A stretch of 64,000 nucleotides of DNA from CALBPI01 sp038524795 (GCA_038524795.1 JBCBIJ010000005.1:248001-312000); one strand, 5' to 3'; shown: positions 27,539-35,758, counted from the stretch's first letter. A program made the numbers and translations. Notes: generated from the letters alone by a model not told the origin.

Positions 27539-28078
27539 TCAAAGTCTCCTTGAGGCCATGACGCCTGCGGCACTACCCGTCTCGACGACGCGCGCCCAGG
27601 CGCGGGCAATCATGCCATCGTGTTCCATGATGCGCGCTGCCGCGTCATCGCGGTGATCAATTTCGTCTTGCCGAAAGGCTTGCAACTGTTCGCGCAGGGA
27701 TTGCCAGTGTCGGTTGCCCTCGAGCATCTCGATTTGTGCCAGGTAGTGGTCGTCGACAAACGTCTCGACAGCTCGAATGGTCGCGAACACGGCGCGGCGG
27801 CCGAACAGCGCGGGCAGGGCGCCCAACAGCCAGCCCGCCAGTTTCCAAAGCGGCGTAAGGCGCGTATGCCAACGCTTTGGCATCCAGCGTTCGAAGAACG
27901 CGAGGTGCTTCTGCTCGGTCTCGAGATGCTCTTCGGCGAAAGCGCGGACGTCGTCGTCGCGGCTCACGGCGAGGATCCCTTTGTAGATCCAAACGGCGCC
28001 GGTTTCGCCGGCGTGATCGGAGCGCAGTTCACGCGCCACGCTCAGCGGCAGGTTTAGTTTGTCGAAGGCGGGAACCAT
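27539..28078 (-). CDS. coq7: Demethoxyubiquinone hydroxylase Coq7
   Basis: Di-iron enzyme that hydroxylates C-6 of 5-demethoxyubiquinol, the penultimate step of ubiquinone synthesis. 179 residues. The two ExxH-type iron sites can be seen in SDHAGETGAVWIYKG, EEHLETEQKHL, ETFVDDHYL and QDEIDHRDDAA. E. coli uses the flavoprotein UbiF for this step; Pseudomonas and others use Coq7. GGAGG lies upstream of the ATG. Probably co-transcribed with the peroxidase gene from the promoter at 28114-28142. Confidence 0.93.
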   Translation of the reverse strand: MVPAFDKLNLPLSVARELRSDHAGETGAVWIYKGILAVSRDDDVRAFAEEHLETEQKHLAFFERWMPKRWHTRLTPLWKLAGWLLGALPALFGRRAVFATIRAVETFVDDHYLAQIEMLEGNRHWQSLREQLQAFRQDEIDHRDDAAARIMEHDGMIARAWARVVETGSAAGVMASRRL

Positions 28079-28113
28079 GGGGGCAAGCCTCCACTCAAGT
28101 AACTGGAGGTTGG

Positions 28114-28142
28114 ACGATACGTGGTTTCGAGCCGACTGTCTA
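28114..28142 (-). promoter_or_regulatory. Candidate sigma70 promoter for coq7
   Basis: On the minus strand TAGACA (28142-28137), a 17-base spacer and TATCGT (28119-28114) lie about 35 bases upstream of the coq7 ATG. The -35 matches 5 of 6 and the -10 matches 4 of 6 consensus positions. Confidence 0.45.
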
Positions 28143-28179
28143 AGTTAGATGGAGAGAAAACCTAGACAAATCATTAGAG

Positions 28180-28212
28180 TTTGACTGAATTTGGCATTTT
28201 TCTTAGTCAAAA
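28180..28212. repeat. AT-rich patch with a 7-base inverted repeat
   Basis: TTTGACT and AGTCAAA flank an 18-base AT-rich spacer in a stretch far richer in A and T than the rest of the window. It lies between the small gene and coq7 and could be a hairpin at the end of the small gene transcript or a protein-binding site. Confidence 0.3.
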
Positions 28213-28214
28213 AA

Positions 28215-28391
28215 TCAACGAGCTGGCGCTGGGATCGCGTTGGCGATTTTCTCGCGACGGTCCCGGGACTCGCGGCGTTTGCAGACTTCCTGGATGGCGA
28301 TCATGCGGGCTGCGGCAGGCGTCAGGTCGTCGCGCTCGAGCTCCTGGGCGCGGCGCCGGATCCACGCAATATCGATCTCAGTCATTTCCAT
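28215..28391 (-). CDS. Small protein of unknown function, about 58 residues
   Basis: Charged small protein (MEMTEIDIAWIRRRAQELE at the start, ending NAIPAPAR). I do not recognise the family. The pattern suggests two amphipathic helices: WIRRRAQELERDD then PAAARMIAIQEVCKRRES. No signal peptide or membrane segment. The ATG at 28391 is used; ATG 28385 is as likely, and the frame also continues upstream into the divergent DUF1835 gene, where it is only a shadow. Ribosome-binding site is weak. Downstream lies a very AT-rich patch with an inverted repeat (28180-28212). Real gene status is probable but unproven. Confidence 0.45.
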   Translation of the reverse strand: MEMTEIDIAWIRRRAQELERDDLTPAAARMIAIQEVCKRRESRDRREKIANAIPAPAR

Positions 28392-28512
28392 GTTCGCAGC
28401 ATACACCTGCGCGGCCGACGCTGGTAATGTCGACAGGGTCTGCTCGGCGGAAAATATCGAACACAAACAAAGTGATGCTCGGTTCATTCGACGCATCGCA
28501 CGGGGGAGCAAC

Positions 28513-29472
28513 GTGCCACTGCATCTCGTCAATGGCGATTCGGCGCGCGGCGCGGTCACCGCAGCCACAAAATCGGCAGAGGTCATCGCCTGTCGCGACG
28601 TCTTGTCCGTTGGTCCGCTGCGCACTGGCATGCCGCCAGCGCGTTTTGCGGCCTTGCGAAACGACTTCTGGCAGACCGTGTTTGGAGCGGAGCCCCTGCC
28701 GCACAGCACGCGACTGGCGCAGGTGCTGGATCGCTGCCGCTACGCGGCGCAAACAGACGGACTCATTATTTGGGTGGGCGCCGCCGCCAGCGATCAATGC
28801 ATGCTGGCCTGGGTGCTCGATGCGCTCTGCAGCGACCGCGACCAGGGCAAGGTGCTGCTCGTGGATCTTGCCGCCGGTGGCAATGGGGTTCGTGGCCCGG
28901 CCGAGTTTACGCCAGAGGCTTTGGCCGCCTGTGCGGCGCCCGAAGCGGTTCGGGAGCAGGACTGGCAGGCTTACGCTGAGGCCTGGCGTGCGTTGACGTC
29001 GGAGACGCCTGAGTCGTGGCCCGCCTTGGCCGGTAAGCGTCGTACGCCTGCGGCTTTGGCAGCGGCACTGCGCATCATGATGCGCCGTTTCCCGGATCGG
29101 GCGCGCGGCCTGTCGCGTCTCGACGAGAAGTTGCTGACCGCGCTGGTGGGCGGCCCGGCAAGCCATATCGATGTTTTGCGTTTTGCAATGCGCACAGGTG
29201 ACGCCGACTGGCGTGATGTCGACTACGACACGGTGGGCGACAAGTACTTGAGCTGGCGTCTGGCGCGTATGTCCAACACGGCACTTGCATCGCCATTGGT
29301 CGCGGGCGATCTCGACGCGATGTCACTGACCGACGCCGGTCGCGATGTCCTTGCAGGTCGCGCGAGCGCGGTCGCGCTCAACGGTGTTGATGATGACGTC
29401 GGCGGCGTGTCGCTACGCAACGGCGGCCCCGTCTGGCTGCGCGATGCAGACCGCGTGCTGAAGGCCTCGTGA
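28513..29472 (+). CDS. DUF1835 domain-containing protein
   Basis: 319-residue cytoplasmic protein of unknown function. The N-terminus LHLVNGDSARGAVTAA and CRDVLSVGPLRTG are typical of DUF1835; the C-terminal part (DVDYDTVGDKYLSWRL, MSLTDAGRDVLAG) resembles the DUF3658-type domain often fused to it. GTG start at 28513 is preceded by GGGGA at 6 bases; the frame is open upstream but without family similarity. Transcribed divergently from the small gene and followed 65 bases later by the phosphatase gene. DUF1835 proteins occur scattered across bacteria, which fits an accessory insertion at this place. Confidence 0.75.
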   Translation: MPLHLVNGDSARGAVTAATKSAEVIACRDVLSVGPLRTGMPPARFAALRNDFWQTVFGAEPLPHSTRLAQVLDRCRYAAQTDGLIIWVGAAASDQCMLAWVLDALCSDRDQGKVLLVDLAAGGNGVRGPAEFTPEALAACAAPEAVREQDWQAYAEAWRALTSETPESWPALAGKRRTPAALAAALRIMMRRFPDRARGLSRLDEKLLTALVGGPASHIDVLRFAMRTGDADWRDVDYDTVGDKYLSWRLARMSNTALASPLVAGDLDAMSLTDAGRDVLAGRASAVALNGVDDDVGGVSLRNGGPVWLRDADRVLKAS

Positions 29473-29537
29473 AGTGCTAGCGTTGGCGCTGCCCGTTCAG
29501 GGCGCGTATCGACTCAAGAGTATGGGAGCCTCGCTGC

Positions 29538-30068
29538 GTGTTTGGCAGGAAGCAGAAAGACGTCGCCGATGTGGCCGTGCTGTTCGTGTGCATGGGCAAC
29601 ATTTGTCGCTCACCCACAGCCGAAGCAGTGTTTCGCTCGCAGGTTGATGCCGCCGGGCTCAGCGCGCGCATTCGTATCGATTCTGCGGGGACGCACGCGT
29701 ATCACGTTGGCAGTTCACCCGATCAGCGCTCACAGGAAACGGCTGCAGGGCGGGGCATCTCGATGGCCGGGCAGCGTGCTCGGCGTGTCCGAGTCGAGGA
29801 CTTCGCGGAGTTCGACTACATCGTGGCCATGGACGCTGACAACCTGTCGATCCTCTCAGACCTCGAGCCAGACGCAGCGCGCGCCACGTTGTCGCTGATG
29901 CTCGATCACCACCCCGAGCCGCCGTTTCGCGAGGTGCCCGACCCGTACTACGGCGGCACTCGCGGCTTCGAGCAGGTGTTCGATCTCGTGGACGCGGCGT
30001 CGGCGGGATTGTTGGATCAGATCAACACGCGGCTCGAGGCCGCGCGCGAATCCCAGTCTGACGCGTAG
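29538..30068 (+). CDS. Low-molecular-weight protein tyrosine phosphatase
   Basis: 176-residue phosphatase. The catalytic P-loop C-X5-R-S is CMGNICRS (Cys18, Arg24) and the general acid is in DPYYGG (Asp135). In many gammaproteobacteria this gene follows kdsB; here three other genes intervene. GTG start gives a short hydrophilic extension before VAVLFVCMG. Possible targets include tyrosine-phosphorylated exopolysaccharide regulators, but no Wzc-like kinase lies in the window. The gene ends 3 bases before the convergent rne stop. Confidence 0.9.
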   Translation: MFGRKQKDVADVAVLFVCMGNICRSPTAEAVFRSQVDAAGLSARIRIDSAGTHAYHVGSSPDQRSQETAAGRGISMAGQRARRVRVEDFAEFDYIVAMDADNLSILSDLEPDAARATLSLMLDHHPEPPFREVPDPYYGGTRGFEQVFDLVDAASAGLLDQINTRLEAARESQSDA

Positions 30069-30071
30069 CGA

Positions 30072-32744
30072 CTAGTCGTCGTTGCTGGACCAGACCGTGT
30101 AGGTCTTGTCCTTGTCGCTCGACGGCGCACTTTCCCAGGGCAGCAGCTGCGGTCGATCACCGCCCGACGGCTTGTCTGACGCTTGCGGTTTGGGCTTGTC
30201 AGCCTTCGGCGCGGGCTTAGCTTCGCCGCCACCGGCGTCACCGTTGCTGCGCGCCGCCGCGGGTTTCTCGGCCTTGGGCTGAGCCGGTTTGTCAGCGTTT
30301 GCCTTTGGCGCTGGCGCCTGGTTGTCCGCACGCGGCTCGCGTTTCGGTTCCTGAGCTGGCTTGTTCTCGGGTTTGGCTTCCGCTTTCGGGGCCTGCGCCG
30401 CACGTTCGCCCGAGTCTTTGCGCGGGCGTTCGCCACGCGGTTTCGCGTCTTTCGCGTTGTCGGCGCCGTTACTGGTCTCCGCCTTTGGCGCAGCGGCGTC
30501 GTTACGACGCGGCTGCTCCGTCTTTTGGGGTGCTGCCTCCGCCGTCGGCTTCTCTTGCGACTGCTGCTCTGGCTTGCGCTCCTGCTGCTGCGCCGCGTTC
30601 TCGCCGCCTTGTCCTTCAGCGTTCTGCGACTTGCGCCGACGACCGCCGCGCGAGCGCCGGCGCCGCTTGCGCTGACCGCCCTCGGCATCCGCGTCTGCGT
30701 TGGTCTGCTTCGCATTCTGCTGCTGTTGTTGCTGCTGGTTGCCGCGACCCTTGGCCTGTTCTTTCTTCTCGGTTTCGGCCTCGTCACGGCGGCGACTGCG
30801 CTGCTTGCGTTCGCCTTGCTTGGACTGTTGTTGCTGCTTGCGCTCGTCCTGCTGCTTGCCGCGACGGGTATTGCGGCCGCTGTCCTTGCGGCTGTCTTTG
30901 CCTTGTTGCTTCTTGGCCTGCTGCTGCTTGCCGCGCGACTTGCGTTCGGCTTGCTTCTTGGCGCGACGTTCCGCGTCGCGCTTCTTGCGCTCGAGGCGTT
31001 CGCGCTCTTTGCGCTTTTTCTCGATCTCGACGGGGTCGGGCTCGCCGAACAGCCAGTACCAGATGCGTACAAAAATGCCCGGGCGCGGGCCCGTTGCCAC
31101 GGCCGATTGCTGCTGCAGGCGACGCGGCGTCGGCGCGGGCGTTGCCGGCGTTGCGATCTGGACGGCAGCCTTTTCAGGTTCGACCTTCTCGCCACCCCAT
31201 TCGGTGGTTTCTTCGGGTTCTTCCGTGGCGGCCAGCTCGTTGCTCGCACCCGTATTCTCAGGCAGGTCGACCTGGTCGTCGCGAACGCGACGGATCTCGT
31301 AGTTGGGCGTCTCGAAATTCGCGTTGGCGACAAGGATCACTTGCGTCTTGTTGCGAGACTCGAGCTTCTGCACACCCTCACGTTTTTCGTTGAGCAGGTA
31401 GGTCGCAATGTCAGGCGGCAGCTGCGCGATGACTTTTGACGTGCGTTCCTTGCGGGCTTCTTCACCAAGCACGCGCAGGATCGCGAGTGCCAGCGACTCG
31501 ACGGTGCGGAAGTGGCCCATGCCGTTACAGCGGGGGCAGGTGACGTGCGCCGACTCACCCAGCGACGGGCTGAGGCGCTGGCGCGACATTTCAAGCAGAC
31601 CGAAACGCGAGATCTTGCCGATCTGGATGCGCGCGCGGTCGGCGCGCACAGCGCCGCGCAAACGGTTTTCCACTTCGCGCTGGTTCTTCGAGCTCGACAT
31701 ATCAATGAAGTCGATAACGACGAGACCACCGAGGTCGCGCAGGCGCAGCTGACGCGCCACTTCATCGGCGGCTTCGAGGTTGGTATTGAACGCCGTGGCT
31801 TCAATGTCTGAGCCCTTGGTCGCACGCGCGGAGTTGATGTCGACCGCGATCAGCGCCTCGGTGATGTCGATCACGATGCTGCCACCGGAAGGCAGGCGCA
31901 CCTCGTGCGCAAACGCGGTCTCGATCTGCGATTCGATCTGGTAACGCGTGAACAGCGGCACGCTGTCCTGGTAGCGCTTGAGCTTGCCCGCGTTGTGGGG
32001 CATCACGCTTTCCATGAACTCGCGCGCCTCTTCATAAGGCTTCTCGGCGTCGATCAGGATCTCGCCGATGTCGTTCGAGAGGTAGTCGCGCATTGAGCGA
32101 ATGACAGCATTCGATTCCTGGTAGATCAGGAACGGTGACGACTTCTCGACGACGACCTTCAGGATCGCGTCCCAGACCTTGAAAAGGTTGTCCAGGTCCC
32201 ACTGCAGTTCTTCGGGTGTGCGGTCGATGCCGGCCGTGCGCACGATGATGCTCATGCCGTCCGGAATCTCGAGCTCGGAGAGTGCTTCGCGAATTTCTTC
32301 CCGGTCCTCACCCGTGATGCGGCGAGACACGCCACCGGACTTCGGCTTGTTGGGCTTTAAGACCAGGAAGCGACCGGCCAGGCTCACGTAGGTCGTAAGC
32401 GCCGCACCTTTGTTGCCCCGTTCTTCCTTCTCGATCTGGACGACGATGTCCTGGCCCTCTTTGAGGACCTCCTTGATCGAAGGCTTGTTCTTGTCGGACG
32501 GCTGGCGAACGTAGTATTCGGGCGAGATGTCCTTGAACGGCAGGAAGCCGTGACGTTCGGCGCCGTAATCGATGAAGGCCGCTTCGAGGCTGGGCTCGAT
32601 GCGTGTAATACGGCCTTTGTAGATGTTGGCCTTTTTACGGGCCTGGGATGGCGCCTCGATGTTGAGGTCGTAAAGACGCTGGCCATCGACCAGCGCCATG
32701 CGCAACTCTTCTTCCTGAGTCGCGTTGATCAGCATTCTTTTCAT
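30072..32744 (-). CDS. rne: Ribonuclease E
   Basis: Endoribonuclease and degradosome scaffold, 890 residues from the ATG at 32744 (MKRMLINATQEEELRMALVDG as in E. coli). S1 domain at about residues 35-125. Catalytic Asp302 (AVDINSARATKGSD) and Asp345 (VVIDFIDM). Zinc-link cysteines Cys403 and Cys406 (CPRCNG). An amphipathic membrane-anchor candidate is at 554-568 (RPGIFVRIWYWLFGE), then arginine/lysine/glutamine-rich RNA-binding stretches (residues 575-730) and an Ala/Pro/Lys-rich linker ending in a distinct tail (QLLPWESAP, YTVWSSNDD). The 515-base upstream gap holds a promoter and a folded leader. Confidence 0.96.
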   Translation of the reverse strand: MKRMLINATQEEELRMALVDGQRLYDLNIEAPSQARKKANIYKGRITRIEPSLEAAFIDYGAERHGFLPFKDISPEYYVRQPSDKNKPSIKEVLKEGQDIVVQIEKEERGNKGAALTTYVSLAGRFLVLKPNKPKSGGVSRRITGEDREEIREALSELEIPDGMSIIVRTAGIDRTPEELQWDLDNLFKVWDAILKVVVEKSSPFLIYQESNAVIRSMRDYLSNDIGEILIDAEKPYEEAREFMESVMPHNAGKLKRYQDSVPLFTRYQIESQIETAFAHEVRLPSGGSIVIDITEALIAVDINSARATKGSDIEATAFNTNLEAADEVARQLRLRDLGGLVVIDFIDMSSSKNQREVENRLRGAVRADRARIQIGKISRFGLLEMSRQRLSPSLGESAHVTCPRCNGMGHFRTVESLALAILRVLGEEARKERTSKVIAQLPPDIATYLLNEKREGVQKLESRNKTQVILVANANFETPNYEIRRVRDDQVDLPENTGASNELAATEEPEETTEWGGEKVEPEKAAVQIATPATPAPTPRRLQQQSAVATGPRPGIFVRIWYWLFGEPDPVEIEKKRKERERLERKKRDAERRAKKQAERKSRGKQQQAKKQQGKDSRKDSGRNTRRGKQQDERKQQQQSKQGERKQRSRRRDEAETEKKEQAKGRGNQQQQQQQNAKQTNADADAEGGQRKRRRRSRGGRRRKSQNAEGQGGENAAQQQERKPEQQSQEKPTAEAAPQKTEQPRRNDAAAPKAETSNGADNAKDAKPRGERPRKDSGERAAQAPKAEAKPENKPAQEPKREPRADNQAPAPKANADKPAQPKAEKPAAARSNGDAGGGEAKPAPKADKPKPQASDKPSGGDRPQLLPWESAPSSDKDKTYTVWSSNDD

Positions 32745-33212
32745 GGGGTGGGGAAATCCGTAGGTGTGCGGGCGTCTGGCCTGCCGACACCGAACGGGCC
32801 GCAACCGAGGCTGCGGTCGGTCGCAGCCGCACACATGACACTGCACGACCGATGAAGGGCGCGAACAGTGTTTCACCGAGCGCCGCCAAGGCGCCGAGGA
32901 TGTATGCGATCAGGACCATTGTGCTTCTTTGTGGGCGCGAGGCGCCTTTGAAGTCCGTTCGGGCGGGCCCGGTTGCACCGGGGCCATTCGCCTATGCTGG
33001 TCGCGTGGCACAGGGCGACGCGGCCGGGTTGAACATCGGGCCAGACCGCGCCGGAGCGCCGGCAGCCCGTGAGCATTCGTTGTGCGTGTGCCCGGTTCAT
33101 AAACAGCTCTGACGCCTCGGACCAAAGTCCGGGGCTTAAAGCCTAGGAACCGGGCGTGGGCTCCGATGAGCCCGCGATGCACACAGCAAGCGTCGGCACA
33201 GCCGACGTGCTT
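32745..33212 (-). promoter_or_regulatory. Long structured 5' leader of rne
   Basis: The stretch between the rne ATG and its probable transcription start is about 468 bases with no supported gene. On the minus-strand transcript the 5' part folds into a hairpin (33207-33191, 7-bp stem, 3-base loop), a second hairpin (33173-33158, 6-bp stem) and a branched domain closed by a perfect 9-bp stem (33155-33147 with 33098-33090) that encloses two inner hairpins (33143-33133 and 33131-33118). Position, length and architecture resemble the E. coli rne leader, where such hairpins let RNase E cut its own mRNA. Homology to that element is inference. Confidence 0.6.
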
Positions 33213-33219
33213 AGGGGAT

Positions 33220-33247
33220 AATATAGCAAGGCGCGTCGCCGCAGCAA
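33220..33247 (-). promoter_or_regulatory. Candidate sigma70 promoter for rne
   Basis: On the minus strand TTGCTG (33247-33242), a 16-base spacer and TATATT (33225-33220) precede the structured rne leader; transcription would start near 33212. The same AT-rich core read on the plus strand (GATAAT at 33217-33222) may serve the divergent rluC gene. Confidence 0.6.
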
Positions 33248-33259
33248 TCGAATAAGTCA

Positions 33260-34222
33260 TTGTCCAAGAAAGAGAACACGCATTCCGGCGTGCGCCACGT
33301 GCGCATCGGTCCAGACGCAGATGGTCAGCGCATAGACAACTTTCTGGCCTCAGAACTGCCCGGCGTGCCCAAGGGCCGAATCTACCGGATGCTGCGCAAG
33401 GGCGAAGTCCGCATCAATAAGGGACGCGTTCGGCCCACCTCGCGGGTCCGTGAGGGCGACGATGTGCGCATTCCGCCCGTCTCGCTTGAGGTGCGCCAAC
33501 AGCCTGCCGTGCCGCGCGGTTTGCAGGCCCAGCTCGAGGCCGCGGTCCTGTTCGAGGACCGTGATTTGCTCGTCATCGACAAGCCTGCCGGTGTTGCCGT
33601 GCACGGCGGCAGTGGTGTTTCTCTTGGCTGTGTCGAGGCGCTGCGCGCGATGCGCGATGACTGGCAGGAACTCGGGCTCGCGCACCGGCTCGACCGCGAG
33701 ACCAGCGGGGTGCTCGTACTTGCGAAACGGCGTAGCGCGCTGCGTCGCCTGCACGCGGCATTTCGAGAGGACCGCGTGAGCAAAGTCTACGAGGCGCTCG
33801 TCGACCGGCACTGGGACCACGGCAACATGGCGATCGATGCACCCCTGCAGGTGCACACCCGGCGGGGCGGTGAGCGACACGTCACTGTTGACGCGGGCGG
33901 CAAGCCTTCCGTGACCGAAGTTCAGCGCGTGGACTCATGCCGTGACGCCTCGCTCATGGTGGCGCGACCACTCACAGGCCGCACGCACCAGATCCGCATA
34001 CACCTGCAACACATGGGCCACCCGATTGTGGGCGATGCGCGTTACGGGGATCCCGAGCGCAACGACTGGCACGCCAAGCGCGGACTCAAACGCCTGTTCC
34101 TGCACGCGCAATCGATTGCTTTTGATTTCGGGGACGGCAATGAACGCCTGTTTACGGCCCCACTGCCTGAGCCGCTCTCCACCTACGCGCAGCGACTGTT
34201 CAGTTCCGGCGGCAAGCGCTAG
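33260..34222 (+). CDS. rluC: 23S rRNA pseudouridine synthase RluC
   Basis: Converts uridines 955, 2504 and 2580 of 23S rRNA (E. coli numbering) to pseudouridine. 320 residues. N-terminal S4 domain (QRIDNFLASELPGVPKGRIY) and catalytic RluA-family motif AHRLDRETSGVLVLAK with Asp145. Later motifs GRTHQIRIHLQHMGHPIVGD and KRLFLHAQ fit RluA-type enzymes. TTG start gives MSKKENTHSG. The divergent rne/rluC pair is conserved in gammaproteobacteria and favours RluC over RluA or RluD. Stop codon overlaps the maf stop codon. Confidence 0.92.
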   Translation: MSKKENTHSGVRHVRIGPDADGQRIDNFLASELPGVPKGRIYRMLRKGEVRINKGRVRPTSRVREGDDVRIPPVSLEVRQQPAVPRGLQAQLEAAVLFEDRDLLVIDKPAGVAVHGGSGVSLGCVEALRAMRDDWQELGLAHRLDRETSGVLVLAKRRSALRRLHAAFREDRVSKVYEALVDRHWDHGNMAIDAPLQVHTRRGGERHVTVDAGGKPSVTEVQRVDSCRDASLMVARPLTGRTHQIRIHLQHMGHPIVGDARYGDPERNDWHAKRGLKRLFLHAQSIAFDFGDGNERLFTAPLPEPLSTYAQRLFSSGGKR

Positions 34223-34848
34223 CCGGGTTCGGGCAGTGCCGCAAATCCCGCGGCACGCAGCGCTTCTGCGACGAAAATCAACGGCAAGCCAATCAGTGCT
34301 GTGGGGTCTTCGCTGGCCACGCGGCGAAACAGGCTGATGCCCGCCTGCTCCACCTTGAAGCCGCCCGCGCATTGCCAGGGTTCGTCGGCCCTGACGTAGC
34401 GCACCACGTCCTCGCGCTGCAGGGTGCGGAAGGCGACTGTGGTGTGGTCCAGATGAACTCGGGGCGCCTCGAAATCGTCGTCGAGGATGATCACTGCGGT
34501 GTAGAAGTGCACTTCCTGCCCTGACAAACCGAGCAGCATCTCGGTGTTGTTCGCCGCGTCTCCGGGTTTGCCCAGGATGCGCCCGGCGCACTCGGCGACC
34601 TGATCGGAGCCAATCAAGGTCATCGAACCAGTGGGCGCGCCCAGCCTGTGCCAGACCGCTTCTGCTTTCTCCCGGGCCAGGCGTTGGGACAGCGCGCGCG
34701 GCGGCTCGCCGGGTAGTGGCGTTTCGTCAATATCGGCGGGTTCCACGTCGAAGCGGCTCGCGATGCGGGCCAGCAGCGCCCGTCGCCCCGCCGACGCGGA
34801 GGCCAGCACAAGTCGTTTCTTGGGGCTTTGGCTCGCTGTGTCGGGCAT
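34219..34848 (-). CDS. Maf/YceF nucleotide pyrophosphatase
   Basis: 209-residue Maf-family nucleoside triphosphate pyrophosphatase. LVLASASAGRRALL at the N-terminus and SDQVAECAGRILGKPGD in the middle carry the conserved serine/arginine and acidic residues. Divergent from the yceD-rpmF operon, exactly as yceF is in E. coli, where the enzyme hydrolyses m7GTP; that substrate is inferred from this context. Its TAG stop overlaps the rluC stop by two bases on opposite strands. Confidence 0.9.
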   Translation of the reverse strand: MPDTASQSPKKRLVLASASAGRRALLARIASRFDVEPADIDETPLPGEPPRALSQRLAREKAEAVWHRLGAPTGSMTLIGSDQVAECAGRILGKPGDAANNTEMLLGLSGQEVHFYTAVIILDDDFEAPRVHLDHTTVAFRTLQREDVVRYVRADEPWQCAGGFKVEQAGISLFRRVASEDPTALIGLPLIFVAEALRAAGFAALPEPG

Positions 34849-34907
34849 CCCGGAGGGCTCCTTGGTAGGACAACTAAGCGTCTATTTTAGCGTTGTTTTT
34901 CTTTGAC

Positions 34908-35519
34908 ATGACCTCATCGGCCTCTTATCCTTCGCCGGCTATGGCCAGTCAGGCAGCAAACGCAGTCGCCACGGTGGTGCTCAGCGAAGCTGCCGAGCGC
35001 CAGGAGCAGGTCTCGGTGTACTACGGTGCCGCCGAGCTGCCGCGGCTTGCCGCACTTGTCGACGAAGCGGCCAAAGACGCGGTCGGCGGCGAGGCCATCG
35101 CACCCAGTGTGCGTGCGGTGTTGTCGTTCTCACAGCACGAGGCGCCTAGCTTCGTTGCGGTCTCGGTTCACATCGAAGGCGTCTACACCTTGCCGTGTCA
35201 GCGCTGCCTCGAGCTGGTCGCCGTGAACGTGAAGATCGACCATCAGCTGGCGGTGGGTGACGGGCTCGATGACGCGGTGCTCGAAGCGCTAGAGGCCGAT
35301 TTTGAACGATGGGACCACGAGGGCGACACACTCGCGCTCGCGGAACTGGTAGACGAGCTGGTGATGCTCGACCTGCCACTGGTCGTTGCGCACGCGACTC
35401 TTGAGGACTGTGGTCCCTTGGCGCAGCAATTGGCGGGCGATGAGGTGGCGGCAGTGAGCCAGCGACCCTTTGCGGGGTTGCAGGCACTCATGGCCGACAG
35501 GGACAAACAGGACAACTGA
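34908..35519 (+). CDS. yceD: YceD family protein (DUF177)
   Basis: 203-residue protein of the DUF177/YceD family, linked to 23S rRNA or ribosome assembly in plants and bacteria. The family CxxC motif is CQRCLE, followed by an acidic stretch and LVDELVMLDLPLVVAH; the final cysteine is in LEDCGP. Start uncertain: TTG 34893, ATG 34908 and ATG 34941 are in frame and none has a clear ribosome-binding site. First gene of a yceD-rpmF-plsX-fabH operon. Confidence 0.85.
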   Translation: MTSSASYPSPAMASQAANAVATVVLSEAAERQEQVSVYYGAAELPRLAALVDEAAKDAVGGEAIAPSVRAVLSFSQHEAPSFVAVSVHIEGVYTLPCQRCLELVAVNVKIDHQLAVGDGLDDAVLEALEADFERWDHEGDTLALAELVDELVMLDLPLVVAHATLEDCGPLAQQLAGDEVAAVSQRPFAGLQALMADRDKQDN

Positions 35520-35563
35520 GGTGGGCACGGCGTGCCCGCCGCGACGAAAACCGGAGAACCGAC

Positions 35564-35758
35564 ATGGCAGTACAGAAAAGCAAGCGCACGCCCTCGACGC
35601 GCGGCGCACGTCGTGGACACGACAAGCTCAGCAAGAAGACGCTCTCTATCGAGCCTACGACGGGTGAAACGCACCTGCGCCACCACGTGAGCCCCGACGG
35701 CTTCTACCGCGGCCAGCAGGTGATCGCGGATACCGCCGTCGAGTCTGACGACGAGTAA
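35564..35758 (+). CDS. rpmF: 50S ribosomal protein L32
   Basis: 64-residue basic ribosomal protein. The N-terminus MAVQKSKRTPSTRGARRGHD is the L32 signature, and the C-terminal half contains ETHLRHHVSPDGFYRGQQV. A GGAG ribosome-binding site lies 9 bases before the ATG. The C-terminus lacks the cysteine pair found in zinc-binding versions, so this is the zinc-independent form. Confidence 0.96.
   Translation: MAVQKSKRTPSTRGARRGHDKLSKKTLSIEPTTGETHLRHHVSPDGFYRGQQVIADTAVESDDE

Noticed and set aside
30500..31050. Repetitive DNA in rne as a possible CRISPR-like or tandem array
   Set aside because: The repetition comes from Lys/Gln/Glu/Arg codons in one continuous frame; there are no constant repeats with unique spacers.
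30183..31439. Long plus-strand frame of about 418 codons and several overlapping frames opposite the 3' half of rne
   Set aside because: They are antisense images of the low-complexity C-terminal half of RNase E; their translations are Leu/Arg/Ala-rich repeats without domain features or ribosome-binding sites.
32852..33260. Open frames of 86 and 116 codons in the rne-rluC gap
   Set aside because: They coincide with the structured rne leader, have no recognisable domain and no good ribosome-binding site.
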